A stretch of 64,000 nucleotides of DNA from Treponema sp. (GTDB lineage: Bacteria > Spirochaetota > Spirochaetia > Treponematales > Treponemataceae): the NCBI GenBank assembly GCA_016293495.1, contig JAEDED010000011.1, positions 1 to 64,000 on the forward strand, written 5' to 3'. Below, in pieces: positions 27,856-35,557 of this stretch. The notes below the pieces were generated by a model. That model searched no databases. It saw only the letters and a list, made by a program, of their open reading frames with translations, and had not been told where the DNA came from. A program made the translations under genes and the position numbers. How positions within the stretch are numbered: the stretch's first letter is position 1; every line of letters starts with the position of its first letter.

Positions 27856-28872
27856 TTATTTAAGCTGTTCAAACATTGCTTCGTAAACCGGTTTCTTGTT
27901 GTATTCAACATCGTAAATACAAGCGTTGCCGTATCCGCCGAAGGTTGCAGGAACCCAGCTTGTGCGGTCGTACATTCCCCATACGATAAAGCTCTTTACG
28001 TTTGGTTCTGTAAGGGCAATGTCGAGAAGTGTTGTGTAAATGTATTCCTGTTTTTTGATTTCTTCAGGGTCTTTGAATTTTGATGCAGGAAGACGAACGT
28101 CAACTTCGCTGAACGAGATTTCGATTCCGATGTCAGCATAGCGTTTGCAGTTTGCACGGATTGCATCAGGATCAAATGGAAGGTCAGTAGAGAGGTGAAG
28201 CTGCATTCCGACACCGTCAATTGGAACGCCTTTTTCTTTAAGGCTCTTTACAAAGTTGTACATTGCGTCTGCTTTTGGATATCCTACGCATTCGTTGTTG
28301 TATTCATTGAGGTAAAGTTTAGCACCAGAATTGTGTTCGCTTGCAACTGTAAGTGCGTGTGCAATGTATTCTTCGCCGAGAAGGTTGTACCAGATTGATT
28401 TTCTGAAAGAACCGTCTTCTTCAAACATCTCATTTACTACATCATAAACTTTGATCTTGCCTTTAAGGTGATCCATGATTGTAATAATATGGTTGTCCAT
28501 GATTTCGAGAGCTTCTTCTTTAGACTTCATGTTGTTGATGAAGCTTGAATTCTGCTGATGCCAGAACATTGTGTGGAACTTCATCTGGATGTTGTTCTTT
28601 TCTGCAAATTCAATTGAATGATCAATGTCACTCCAGTTCCAGAATTTTGCATTAGGTCTGAGGTTTGCACATTTCATAAAGTTTTCTGCAACAAGAATAT
28701 TTGAGAATTCTTTAATGCGTTCCTGACCTTCAGGATCGAAAATGTCACTTGCATAAGCAGTTCCGATTTCGAGACCTTTTTTTGTTGCTCTTGAAGCGAT
28801 TGTTTCTTTTCCACAGCTTACAAGTGTAAGAAGAGATACGATGAGTGAAGTTACAAGTATTGTTTTCTTCAT
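27856..28872 (-). CDS. GH10 endo-beta-1,4-xylanase lipoprotein
   Basis: Retaining endo-xylanase that cleaves the xylan backbone. The signal peptide ends in the lipobox LVSC with Cys20, so the enzyme is membrane-anchored. The GH10 core is recognisable from HTMFWHQQ, YDVVNEMF with acid/base Glu148, DGVGMQLHL and EISFSEVDVR with nucleophile Glu256, then FIVWGMYDRTSWVP. The length of 338 is a single catalytic domain without a binding module. AAGGA precedes the ATG. With the GH3 enzyme at the window start, this points to plant cell-wall degradation. Whether it faces the periplasm or the cell exterior cannot be decided from sequence. Confidence 0.93.
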   Translation of the reverse strand: MKKTILVTSLIVSLLTLVSCGKETIASRATKKGLEIGTAYASDIFDPEGQERIKEFSNILVAENFMKCANLRPNAKFWNWSDIDHSIEFAEKNNIQMKFHTMFWHQQNSSFINNMKSKEEALEIMDNHIITIMDHLKGKIKVYDVVNEMFEEDGSFRKSIWYNLLGEEYIAHALTVASEHNSGAKLYLNEYNNECVGYPKADAMYNFVKSLKEKGVPIDGVGMQLHLSTDLPFDPDAIRANCKRYADIGIEISFSEVDVRLPASKFKDPEEIKKQEYIYTTLLDIALTEPNVKSFIVWGMYDRTSWVPATFGGYGNACIYDVEYNKKPVYEAMFEQLK

Positions 28873-29033
28873 TTTAAAATCCTTATGACTTTTTTTTTTG
28901 CCGTTTTGAGACTCAGTTCAAATTATGGCCTGTGTGTGACCTGGGCTTCTGACAGCTGTAAGAGTAATATGTCTTTCGACATTTTTAAATTATACACTGG
29001 TTTTGGGAATAAGTATACTTTTTATTTATTAAA

Positions 29034-29939
29034 TTACAGAATGACTTTTTGTCTTAATACTGAAACGTCGCTTTCAAATGCAGTTCCTGATTTAAGTTTT
29101 TCTTTAATGGAATTTTCGGTGTACTTGTCTTCAGGGTAGAGAACTACGACTGATTCATCTCCGGCATTCAGAAAGTTTGTCTCTCCGAATTCTGTATAGC
29201 GGGTGGCTCCGATTGAAATCATGATTTGTTCAGGACAGCCTGCTTCGTTCAAATATGAATTGATGTTTTCTGCAGGACCTTCATCTTGCTGACCGTTAAG
29301 TTTTTCGATCATCCAGTCATTTAATTTTCCATATATATAGCTGTAATCACGAACAGCGCTGTCTTCGCCGTAACTGAAAACTTCACCTTCGCGGATCATA
29401 AAACTTGCGATGCGGTAACGGTTAAGAATGCCTGTACTGTCAAAACTGTCTACAGGAATAAGCTGTGAAGAAAATCCTTTTGAACTTTCGCCCCAGTTTT
29501 TTTTCTGACTGATTTTTTTTGCGCCTTCTTTTCTTATTGAGCAGTCATTTGATGCTCCGAAAACAACCGGCTTGAGTTCTTCGACTTTTCCATTGTTCCA
29601 TTTTACGTTAAAGATTATTGCGCATTCCGGTTCGAGCTGGATTTTCTGTTCGCCTGCCGGATAAATGATTTTATTTTCATCAAAAGGGAATTTTGAAAGA
29701 AATAAAGGAGTTGAAAATTCCTTGCAACTGCCGGCTGTGTCCGGGCTGTTTTTGTCTGAGTTACTGTTTAATGGAATGTATGTCGGAAACATTGCTTTTG
29801 GTGCAATTGCTTCCTTTGTTTTTACGTTTACAAAATCTGATGCTTCGCCAGCCTGTTCCAGGTGGCCTGTAAAATTTCCTGCAACTCCGAAAGTTGCCAT
29901 TTTTGTTAAGTCAAAATTCATATTTGTAATATACATCAT
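29034..29939 (-). CDS. DUF5718-like protein
   Basis: A 301-residue soluble protein with no signal peptide. The segment FGVAGNFTGHLEQAGEASDFVNVK near the N-terminus and NRYRIASFMIREGEVFSYGED in the middle resemble the DUF5718 family, which is distantly like fumarylacetoacetate hydrolases. This is from memory and is moderately sure. Function is unknown. The first in-frame ATG is at 29939, but Met7 or Met14 could also be the start because no ribosome-binding site is visible. It is transcribed divergently from the TetR regulator, with -35 elements overlapping in the shared inverted repeat at 29941-29956. Confidence 0.7.
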   Translation of the reverse strand: MMYITNMNFDLTKMATFGVAGNFTGHLEQAGEASDFVNVKTKEAIAPKAMFPTYIPLNSNSDKNSPDTAGSCKEFSTPLFLSKFPFDENKIIYPAGEQKIQLEPECAIIFNVKWNNGKVEELKPVVFGASNDCSIRKEGAKKISQKKNWGESSKGFSSQLIPVDSFDSTGILNRYRIASFMIREGEVFSYGEDSAVRDYSYIYGKLNDWMIEKLNGQQDEGPAENINSYLNEAGCPEQIMISIGATRYTEFGETNFLNAGDESVVVLYPEDKYTENSIKEKLKSGTAFESDVSVLRQKVIL

Positions 29940-29940
29940 T

Positions 29941-29977
29941 TTTGTAAATTGACAAATCCCCGGATGCCTTGTAAACT
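29941..29977 (+). promoter_or_regulatory. tetR promoter with overlapping inverted-repeat operator candidate
   Basis: TTGACA (29949-29954), 17 bases, TAAACT (29972-29977). The inverted repeat TTTGT-N6-ACAAA (29941-29956) covers the -35 element and also a TTGTCA that could be the -35 of the divergent DUF5718-like gene. This is the usual arrangement for TetR autoregulation, which is inferred. Confidence 0.55.
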
Positions 29978-29999
29978 AACAATAGGTAGTTTTAAAAGT

Positions 30000-30653
30000 A
30001 TGCCACGTCCGTTAATTAATCAGGAAAAAATCATAGAAGCCGTATTGTTCTGTGCCTTTGACAAGGGAATGGGTGACACATCTTTAAATGACATTTCAAA
30101 TTACCTTAATATAAAAAAAGCCAGCCTTTACAATCACTTTGCAAGTAAAGAAGATATGCTTAAAGCAATCTACACCTACTGTTCTGATTTTAATACAAAG
30201 GTAAACCTTATTTCTGACGAGGAACTTTCAAAGACTGCAGGAACTCAGGTAGAAAAGCTTTTCAAAACCTGTGCCTCAAATTTTATCAAAAAACATGAAG
30301 TAGATCCTTTGTTCCAGATTTATACCTTCATCAATTCTGAAAAGTATTTTACAAAGGAAGTACTTGATATCTACAATGCACAGCTTGATAAAATCGAAAA
30401 CCAGGCTTACTTATTCTTTAAGCTTGTAAATAAAGATTCTTCTATTGATAATGCAGCAATCAAAAAAGAAGCACGATACTTCTGTATGGGACTAATGAAT
30501 TTTCTTGACCGCTATCTTGCTGTCAGAAAAGAAACTATCCGCCAGAATCCAGAAAGCGGTGTAGGAGCCCTTTTTGCACTACCAAGTGATGATAAGATGA
30601 TTCAGGAAGTGGCAAAATTCGCTGATTCCACTATTCAAAAATTCACTCATTAA
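30000..30653 (+). CDS. TetR/AcrR-family transcriptional regulator
   Basis: DNA-binding repressor of 217 residues. The N-terminal helix-turn-helix fits the family (INQEKIIEAVLFCAFDKGMGDTSLNDISNYLNIKKASLYNHFASKEDM, in which SLYNHFASKE is diagnostic). The helical C-terminal ligand domain has the composition expected but gives no hint of the ligand. I chose ATG 30000 (MPRPLINQ) because the promoter at 29949-29977 would start transcription near 29984, ruling out the upstream start at 29949. Likely targets are its own promoter, the divergent DUF5718-like gene and possibly the dat-ddc genes 177 bases downstream. Confidence 0.9.
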   Translation: MPRPLINQEKIIEAVLFCAFDKGMGDTSLNDISNYLNIKKASLYNHFASKEDMLKAIYTYCSDFNTKVNLISDEELSKTAGTQVEKLFKTCASNFIKKHEVDPLFQIYTFINSEKYFTKEVLDIYNAQLDKIENQAYLFFKLVNKDSSIDNAAIKKEARYFCMGLMNFLDRYLAVRKETIRQNPESGVGALFALPSDDKMIQEVAKFADSTIQKFTH

Positions 30654-30698
30654 TTGTCCAATTAATTTAAAAAAATCGACAAATTTTCCATTTTAGTA

Positions 30699-30727
30699 TT
30701 GCCCAAACAGGGTATATAGGGTACTCT
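30699..30727 (+). promoter_or_regulatory. dat: possible dat promoter
   Basis: TTGCCC (30699-30704), 17 bases, TACTCT (30722-30727). It resembles the metK promoter (TTGCCT-17-TACTAT). Transcription would begin at about 30734, at the first leader hairpin. Confidence 0.4.
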
Positions 30728-30732
30728 CAGCA

Positions 30733-30796
30733 TTACAGTTCAATAAAACTGTAACGACATGACGAAGAAGCACTTGCAGTTTGCAAGCGGTTCGGC
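30733..30796 (+). promoter_or_regulatory. structured leader of dat-ddc
   Basis: Hairpin one is TTACAGTT/AACTGTAA (30733-30754), a perfect 8-bp stem with a 6-base loop. Hairpin two has the inner stem CTTGCA/TGCAAG (30773-30787) and an outer stem GACGAA/TTCGGC (30761-30796) with one mismatch. The GGAG ribosome-binding site is at 30820-30823. No known riboswitch class is recognised. Confidence 0.45.
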
Positions 30797-30830
30797 TATT
30801 TGTTTAACCCACTTGTAATGGAGAAAGTAG

Positions 30831-32189
30831 ATGGTTCAGAAAGAAACTGAAATCACCAATCAGTATTACATTACCAGACAGGATTCCACAGAGTCTAATG
30901 CCCGTAGCTACCCTAGAAAATTTCCTTTTGCACTTGCAAAAGCCCAGGGGTCATGGATTGAGGATGTCGAAGGGAACAAATATCTGGATTTTTTGTGCGG
31001 AGCAGGAACTCTCGCACTTGGCCACAATGATCCTGAAGTAAATCAGGCCATGGTGGATATGCTTACCGGTAACTTACCGTTGCACACGTTGGATCTTACG
31101 ACTCCAACTAAGGACAAGTTTGTTCACACATTGCTGAACATCCTCCCTGGTGAGTTGAAGAATAATGCTAAGATTCAGTTCTGCAGTCCTAGTGGAACAG
31201 ATGCAGTTGACGCAGCTTTAAAGCTTTGTAAGACAGCAACTGGGCGCAGTTCAATCATCGCATTCGGTGGTGCTTATCATGGAATGGGCCACGGGGCTCT
31301 TGCATTGACAGGAAATCTTAACGCTAAGAACAAAGTTAATGATTTAATGCCAAATGTGCACTTTATGCCATATCCTTACTCTTACCGCTGTCCATTTGGA
31401 CTTGGTGGAGATGCAGGAACTGACGCAGCTTGTGCATACTTTGAACGCATGCTTAAAGATCCTGAATGCGGAATCACAAAGCCAGCAGCAGTAATCCTTG
31501 AACCAATTCAGGGAGAAGGAGGTGTAATTCCTGCACCTGTAAAATTCCTTCAGACTGTAAGACGTGTAACTAAAGAATTGGACATTCCTATGATCGTTGA
31601 CGAAATCCAGTGTGGTATCGGACGTTCAGGAAAGTTCTTTGCATTCGAATATGCAGATATCGTTCCAGATGTAATTCTTTCGTCAAAGGCAATTGGCGGA
31701 AGTCAGCCAATGTCTGTAGTTATTTACAACAAAAAGCTTGATGTATGGGGACCTGGTGCTCATGCCGGAACATTCCGCGGAAACCAGCTCGCTATGGCAG
31801 CAGGAACTGTTGTAATGAATAGAGTATCTGATCCAGCTTTCCTTGCAGATGTAGTTGAAAAAGGCGAAATCTTTGCAAAGAGAATGGAAGAAATAAAATC
31901 TAAGGTTTCTATCATTGGTGACCTTCGCGGTAAAGGTTTGATGCGCGGAATCGAATTCATCGATCCAAAATCAGAAGCTGACTGCCTCGGAGCTAAAAAG
32001 GCAAGCGGAGAAATCGCAGCATTAGTACAGAAACGCTGTTTCGAAAACAAACTCGTTATGGAAAAAGGCGGACGTAACGGTGCTGTAATGAGATGTCTTT
32101 GTGCATTAAACGTAAGCAGGGAAGATCTTAACAAAGCCCTTGATATTATTGAAAAGGTTATTATTGAGGTTGACCTTGAACAAAAATAA
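30831..32189 (+). CDS. dat: diaminobutyrate--2-oxoglutarate aminotransferase
   Basis: Class III PLP aminotransferase that makes L-2,4-diaminobutyrate from aspartate semialdehyde and glutamate. Visible features are FLCGAGTLALGHNDPEV, the cofactor segment CSPSGTDAVDAALKLCKTATGR, FGGAYHGMGHGALALTG, LEPIQGEGGVIP, MIVDEIQCGIGRSGKFFAFE and the PLP lysine in SSKAIGGSQPMS (Lys286). Length 452 fits the Acinetobacter-type Dat. The assignment over other class III enzymes rests on overall resemblance and on the overlapping decarboxylase gene. The product feeds 1,3-diaminopropane and perhaps norspermidine-type polyamines. Confidence 0.9.
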   Translation: MVQKETEITNQYYITRQDSTESNARSYPRKFPFALAKAQGSWIEDVEGNKYLDFLCGAGTLALGHNDPEVNQAMVDMLTGNLPLHTLDLTTPTKDKFVHTLLNILPGELKNNAKIQFCSPSGTDAVDAALKLCKTATGRSSIIAFGGAYHGMGHGALALTGNLNAKNKVNDLMPNVHFMPYPYSYRCPFGLGGDAGTDAACAYFERMLKDPECGITKPAAVILEPIQGEGGVIPAPVKFLQTVRRVTKELDIPMIVDEIQCGIGRSGKFFAFEYADIVPDVILSSKAIGGSQPMSVVIYNKKLDVWGPGAHAGTFRGNQLAMAAGTVVMNRVSDPAFLADVVEKGEIFAKRMEEIKSKVSIIGDLRGKGLMRGIEFIDPKSEADCLGAKKASGEIAALVQKRCFENKLVMEKGGRNGAVMRCLCALNVSREDLNKALDIIEKVIIEVDLEQK

Positions 32190-33630
32190 AGTATTTATCA
32201 CTAACGATAAAAATGCTTTGGAAGAATATGAATCAATCATTCAGAAAACTTCCAGAGCAATTACTGAAGCTTTTACAAATGACAGGGCCTATACCGGCCC
32301 TGTTCCTTTCGACTTGAAAAAGCTTGTTGACGTTCCAATGCTCCCTGAAACTGGAATCGGTTTCGACGGAGCTTTAGAACAGACAAAAAAACTTGTACTC
32401 CCTAATTTTGTAAGAACCAGCTCAACAGATTACATGGCTCATCTTCACAGTGCAACTTTGCTTGAAACAATTGCCGCTGAGCTGATTATTTCTACATTCA
32501 ATCAGTCAATGGACAGCTGGGATCAATCACCTGTTGCTACAGAAATTGAAGTTCAGACAGTTAAGCAACTTTGTAAGCTTTACGGTTATGACTCAAACTC
32601 TGACGGTGTATTTACAAGCGGCGGTTCTCAGTCTAACACAACAGGAATTTTCCTTGCACGCGACTGGTTCTGTAACAAGAAATTAAATTACGACGTAAAA
32701 AAACTCGGACTTCCAGAAAACTACAGAAAGTTCAGATTATATACTTCAGAAATCTCTCACTTCTCAATGGAAAAAAGCGCTCACATGCTCGGTCTTGGCT
32801 ACGATTCTGTTGTTAAAGTTCCTGTTGATGACCGCATGAAGATGGATCTGAACGCTCTTAAGTCTTTGATTGCTAAAGACAAGGCCGAAGGAAAACTTCC
32901 ATTCTGTGTTGTAGCAACTGTAGGAACTACAGACTACGGCTCAATCGATCCAATAGAAGAAATTGCAGAAATCTGTAAAGCAGAAGGAATCTGGTTCCAC
33001 TGTGATGCAGCTTACGGAAGCGGCGCAATCATGTCTGACAAATACAAGTCAAGAATTGCAGGGCTTAATAAGGCAGATTCAATTACTGTTGACTTCCATA
33101 AAATGTTCATGATGCCTATCAGCTGCAGCTGTTCACTTATTAAAGATGCATCAAACTTTGATCCTTTTGAACTTCACGCAGATTACTTAAACCGCGAAGA
33201 AGACGAAGAAGACGGTTATACAAACCTTGTAAGCAAGTCAATGCAGACAACACGCCGCTTTGATGCACTTAAAGTATGGCTTTCTTTCCAGTGCCGCGGT
33301 AAAGACGGATGGAATGAACTGATCGACACTTGTGTAGAAAACGCAAAGTATGTTTATGACAGTCTTGGTAAACGCACAGGCTTTGCAAGAACCTGCGAAC
33401 CTGAACTCAGTTCAATTGTATTCAGACTTTACGACGAAAAACTTTCTGACGAAGAAAACGACGAAGTTAACAAAAAAGTTCGCCGCGCCCTCATTCACCA
33501 GGAAGGTGTAGTAATCGGACAGACAGTTTACAATGGCCGCGTTCACTTGAAATTCACACTTATTAATCCGCTCACAAGTCATGAAAAACTTGATGAACTT
33601 ATGGACTTAATTGCCAAATTGAAGGTATAA
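32176..33630 (+). CDS. ddc: L-2,4-diaminobutyrate decarboxylase
   Basis: PLP-dependent group II decarboxylase that converts 2,4-diaminobutyrate to 1,3-diaminopropane. Motifs are TSGGSQSNTTGIFLARDW, TVGTTDYGSIDPIEEIAEIC, WFHCDAAYGSG and the PLP lysine in VDFHKMFMMPISCSC (Lys309). Length is 484 from the chosen start. I chose TTG 32176 because GAGG lies seven bases upstream and the next in-frame methionine is deep inside the conserved region. It overlaps the end of dat by 14 bases, so translation is probably coupled. It runs on into parA after eight bases. Confidence 0.9.
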   Translation: MNKNKVFITNDKNALEEYESIIQKTSRAITEAFTNDRAYTGPVPFDLKKLVDVPMLPETGIGFDGALEQTKKLVLPNFVRTSSTDYMAHLHSATLLETIAAELIISTFNQSMDSWDQSPVATEIEVQTVKQLCKLYGYDSNSDGVFTSGGSQSNTTGIFLARDWFCNKKLNYDVKKLGLPENYRKFRLYTSEISHFSMEKSAHMLGLGYDSVVKVPVDDRMKMDLNALKSLIAKDKAEGKLPFCVVATVGTTDYGSIDPIEEIAEICKAEGIWFHCDAAYGSGAIMSDKYKSRIAGLNKADSITVDFHKMFMMPISCSCSLIKDASNFDPFELHADYLNREEDEEDGYTNLVSKSMQTTRRFDALKVWLSFQCRGKDGWNELIDTCVENAKYVYDSLGKRTGFARTCEPELSSIVFRLYDEKLSDEENDEVNKKVRRALIHQEGVVIGQTVYNGRVHLKFTLINPLTSHEKLDELMDLIAKLKV

Positions 33631-33638
33631 TTGAATCT

Positions 33639-34394
33639 ATGGCTAAAACATTCGTATTTGTAAATCAGAAGGGTGGTGTTGGAAAAACAACATCTGCAAT
33701 TAACATCGGTGCTTATCTCGCTCTTGCCGGAAAAAAAGTTCTTCTTGTAGACTTTGACTCTCAGGGAAATATGTCCAGCGGTGTAGGCGTATCTTTGGAT
33801 AAACCAACTGTTTACGAATTGATTGGTGGAGATGTAGAACCAGAAAAAGCAATCAAACATACAATGATTAAATCAATGGACGTAATTTCTGCTTCCCTTG
33901 ATTTGTCTGGTGCCGCAGTCGAACTTGTTGAACAGGAACGCCGCGAATACTTTCTTAAAGATGCCATTGAACCTTTAAAATCAAAATACGACTATATTTT
34001 AATCGACTGTCCGCCATCTCTCGGAATCTTGACCTTGAACGGTCTTGTAGCAGCTGACGAAGTTTTAGTTCCTATGCAGTGTGAATATTTTGCCCTCGAA
34101 GGAATTACACTTTTACTTCAGGGTGTTCAGAAAGTTCAGAAGTCACTTAATCCTGATCTTGTTATCGGTGGAATTTTCTTTACTATGTACGATTCAAGAA
34201 CACGCCTTGCACAGGATGTTGTTCTCCAGGTTAAATCATATTTTAAGGATGTTGTATTTGATACAATCATTCCTAGAAATGTTCGTTTGTCAGAAGCACC
34301 ATCTCATGGACTGCCAGTTTGTAAATACGACCCAGATTGTGCCGGCGCAAAGAGTTACGAAAAACTTGCGCAGGAGGTAATCGCTCGTGGCTAA
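33639..34394 (+). CDS. parA: chromosome-partitioning ATPase ParA/Soj
   Basis: Deviant Walker ATPase that moves the replication origin region along the nucleoid together with ParB. The N-terminus has the ParA-type Walker A KGGVGKTT (residues 11-18) with the signature lysine. It is followed by VDFDSQGNMSSGVG and the Walker B YILIDCPPSLGILT. Length 251 and absence of an N-terminal DNA-binding extension mark the chromosomal Soj type. It starts eight bases after ddc and overlaps parB by eight bases. Confidence 0.96.
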   Translation: MAKTFVFVNQKGGVGKTTSAINIGAYLALAGKKVLLVDFDSQGNMSSGVGVSLDKPTVYELIGGDVEPEKAIKHTMIKSMDVISASLDLSGAAVELVEQERREYFLKDAIEPLKSKYDYILIDCPPSLGILTLNGLVAADEVLVPMQCEYFALEGITLLLQGVQKVQKSLNPDLVIGGIFFTMYDSRTRLAQDVVLQVKSYFKDVVFDTIIPRNVRLSEAPSHGLPVCKYDPDCAGAKSYEKLAQEVIARG

Positions 34395-35361
34395 AAAAGG
34401 ATTAGGACGTGGACTTGATGCTTTGATGGGATCTGCTTCAGTTGAAACAAAAAAATCGGCTGCAGATTCAAAAACAGATTCAAAAACAGAAAAAAAGACA
34501 ACTCTTAAACCCAAGACTTCTTCTTCATCAGTTTCTTTGCCTGAAGGCATTGAATCTGACGCAAACGGAACACTCTGGGTAGATCCAAAAAAACTAAAAC
34601 CAAACCCACATCAGCCTCGTACAACTTTTTCAGAAGAACAGTTGAATGAGCTTGCAGACTCAATCCGTGAACACGGCGTTTTACAGCCTGTTACAATTGA
34701 AGATGCAAAAGATGGTTCTTTCTATATTATTGCCGGTGAACGCCGTACTCGCGCTTCATTGATTGTCGGTCTTGAAAAGATTCCTGTACAGCTTAAAAAA
34801 TATTCAGACGAAAAGAAGCTCGAAATTGCGCTTATCGAAAACATTCAGCGTGCAGATTTGAACGCAATTGAAGAAGCTCAGGCTTATTACAAGTTAATGG
34901 AATTAAGCGGCTTGACTCAGGATGATGTTGCAAAGAGAGTAGGTAAGCAGCGTTCGACTGTTGCTAACGCACTCCGTCTTTTAAAGCTTCCTGAAGATAT
35001 GCAGGATTCTCTTACAAACGGTCAGATTTCTGCGGGGCATGCACGTGCAATTCTTTCTGTAGACAGCCCTGCTAACCAGCGTACACTTTTCGGTAAAATC
35101 GTAGGCGAAACCCTTTCGGTTCGTAAAGCCGAAGAACTTGCAAAAAGCTTGAATGAAGGCCGCATCGTTAAAAAAGACAAGCCGACAGCCAGTTCAACAG
35201 AAGATAACAGAGATCCTGACATCATTGCACTTGAACAGAAGTTCATTAATGCATTGGGAACTAAAGTTTCTCTCAAAGGAAATTTGAACCGCGGTTCACT
35301 TGTAATTGACTTCTTCAGTCGTACTGATCTCGACAGAATCTACGACATTCTTATTAAGTAA
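34387..35361 (+). CDS. parB: chromosome-partitioning protein ParB/Spo0J
   Basis: parS-binding CTPase clamp that loads SMC and partners with ParA. The basic N-terminal ParA-activating peptide (KKGLGRGLDALMG) is followed by a Lys/Ser/Thr-rich linker. The CTP-binding domain is PNPHQPRTTF with IAGERRTRAS, then ENIQRADLNAIEEAQAY and the helix-turn-helix LTQDDVAKRVGKQRSTVANALRLL. A dimerisation tail ends in FFSRTDLDRIYDIL. The GTG start has AGGAGG 15-10 bases upstream and overlaps parA. No consensus parS site was found in the window. Confidence 0.96.
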   Translation: MAKKGLGRGLDALMGSASVETKKSAADSKTDSKTEKKTTLKPKTSSSSVSLPEGIESDANGTLWVDPKKLKPNPHQPRTTFSEEQLNELADSIREHGVLQPVTIEDAKDGSFYIIAGERRTRASLIVGLEKIPVQLKKYSDEKKLEIALIENIQRADLNAIEEAQAYYKLMELSGLTQDDVAKRVGKQRSTVANALRLLKLPEDMQDSLTNGQISAGHARAILSVDSPANQRTLFGKIVGETLSVRKAEELAKSLNEGRIVKKDKPTASSTEDNRDPDIIALEQKFINALGTKVSLKGNLNRGSLVIDFFSRTDLDRIYDILIK

Positions 35362-35384
35362 TAATTTTAAAAACTCCAAAATAT

Positions 35385-35412
35385 TAAACTTTTAACGCAT
35401 TTCTGCCGATAA
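35385..35412 (+). promoter_or_regulatory. sigma-28-like promoter upstream of the Ig/beta-barrel protein
   Basis: TAAA (35385-35388), 16 bases, GCCGATAA (35405-35412). The E. coli sigma-28 consensus is TAAA-N15-GCCGATAA. The surrounding 34 bases (35380-35413) match those at 40802-40835 at 28 positions. Transcription would begin near 35419, about 140 bases before the gene. Confidence 0.6.
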
Positions 35413-35499
35413 TTAATACGGACTACTCTATTTAAATTACACTTATGTAATATTATTGTTACATTAGTCGAATTTTATTTATTGTAGATTTTAGAGAAA

Positions 35500-35529
35500 T
35501 TGGATAAATTCTAAATTCCGTGTTATACT
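35500..35529 (+). promoter_or_regulatory. second (sigma-70-type) promoter of the Ig/beta-barrel protein
   Basis: TTGGAT (35500-35505), 18 bases, TATACT (35524-35529). This start would be about 23 bases before the ATG at 35558, so the gene may have two promoters. Confidence 0.45.
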
Positions 35530-35557
35530 AATGGGAGTTTATTTAGAGGTTTGTATT

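Noticed and set aside
28885..29139. 84-codon plus-strand open frame upstream of the xylanase gene
   Set aside because: It overlaps the end of the minus-strand DUF5718-like gene and has no start signal or recognisable sequence.
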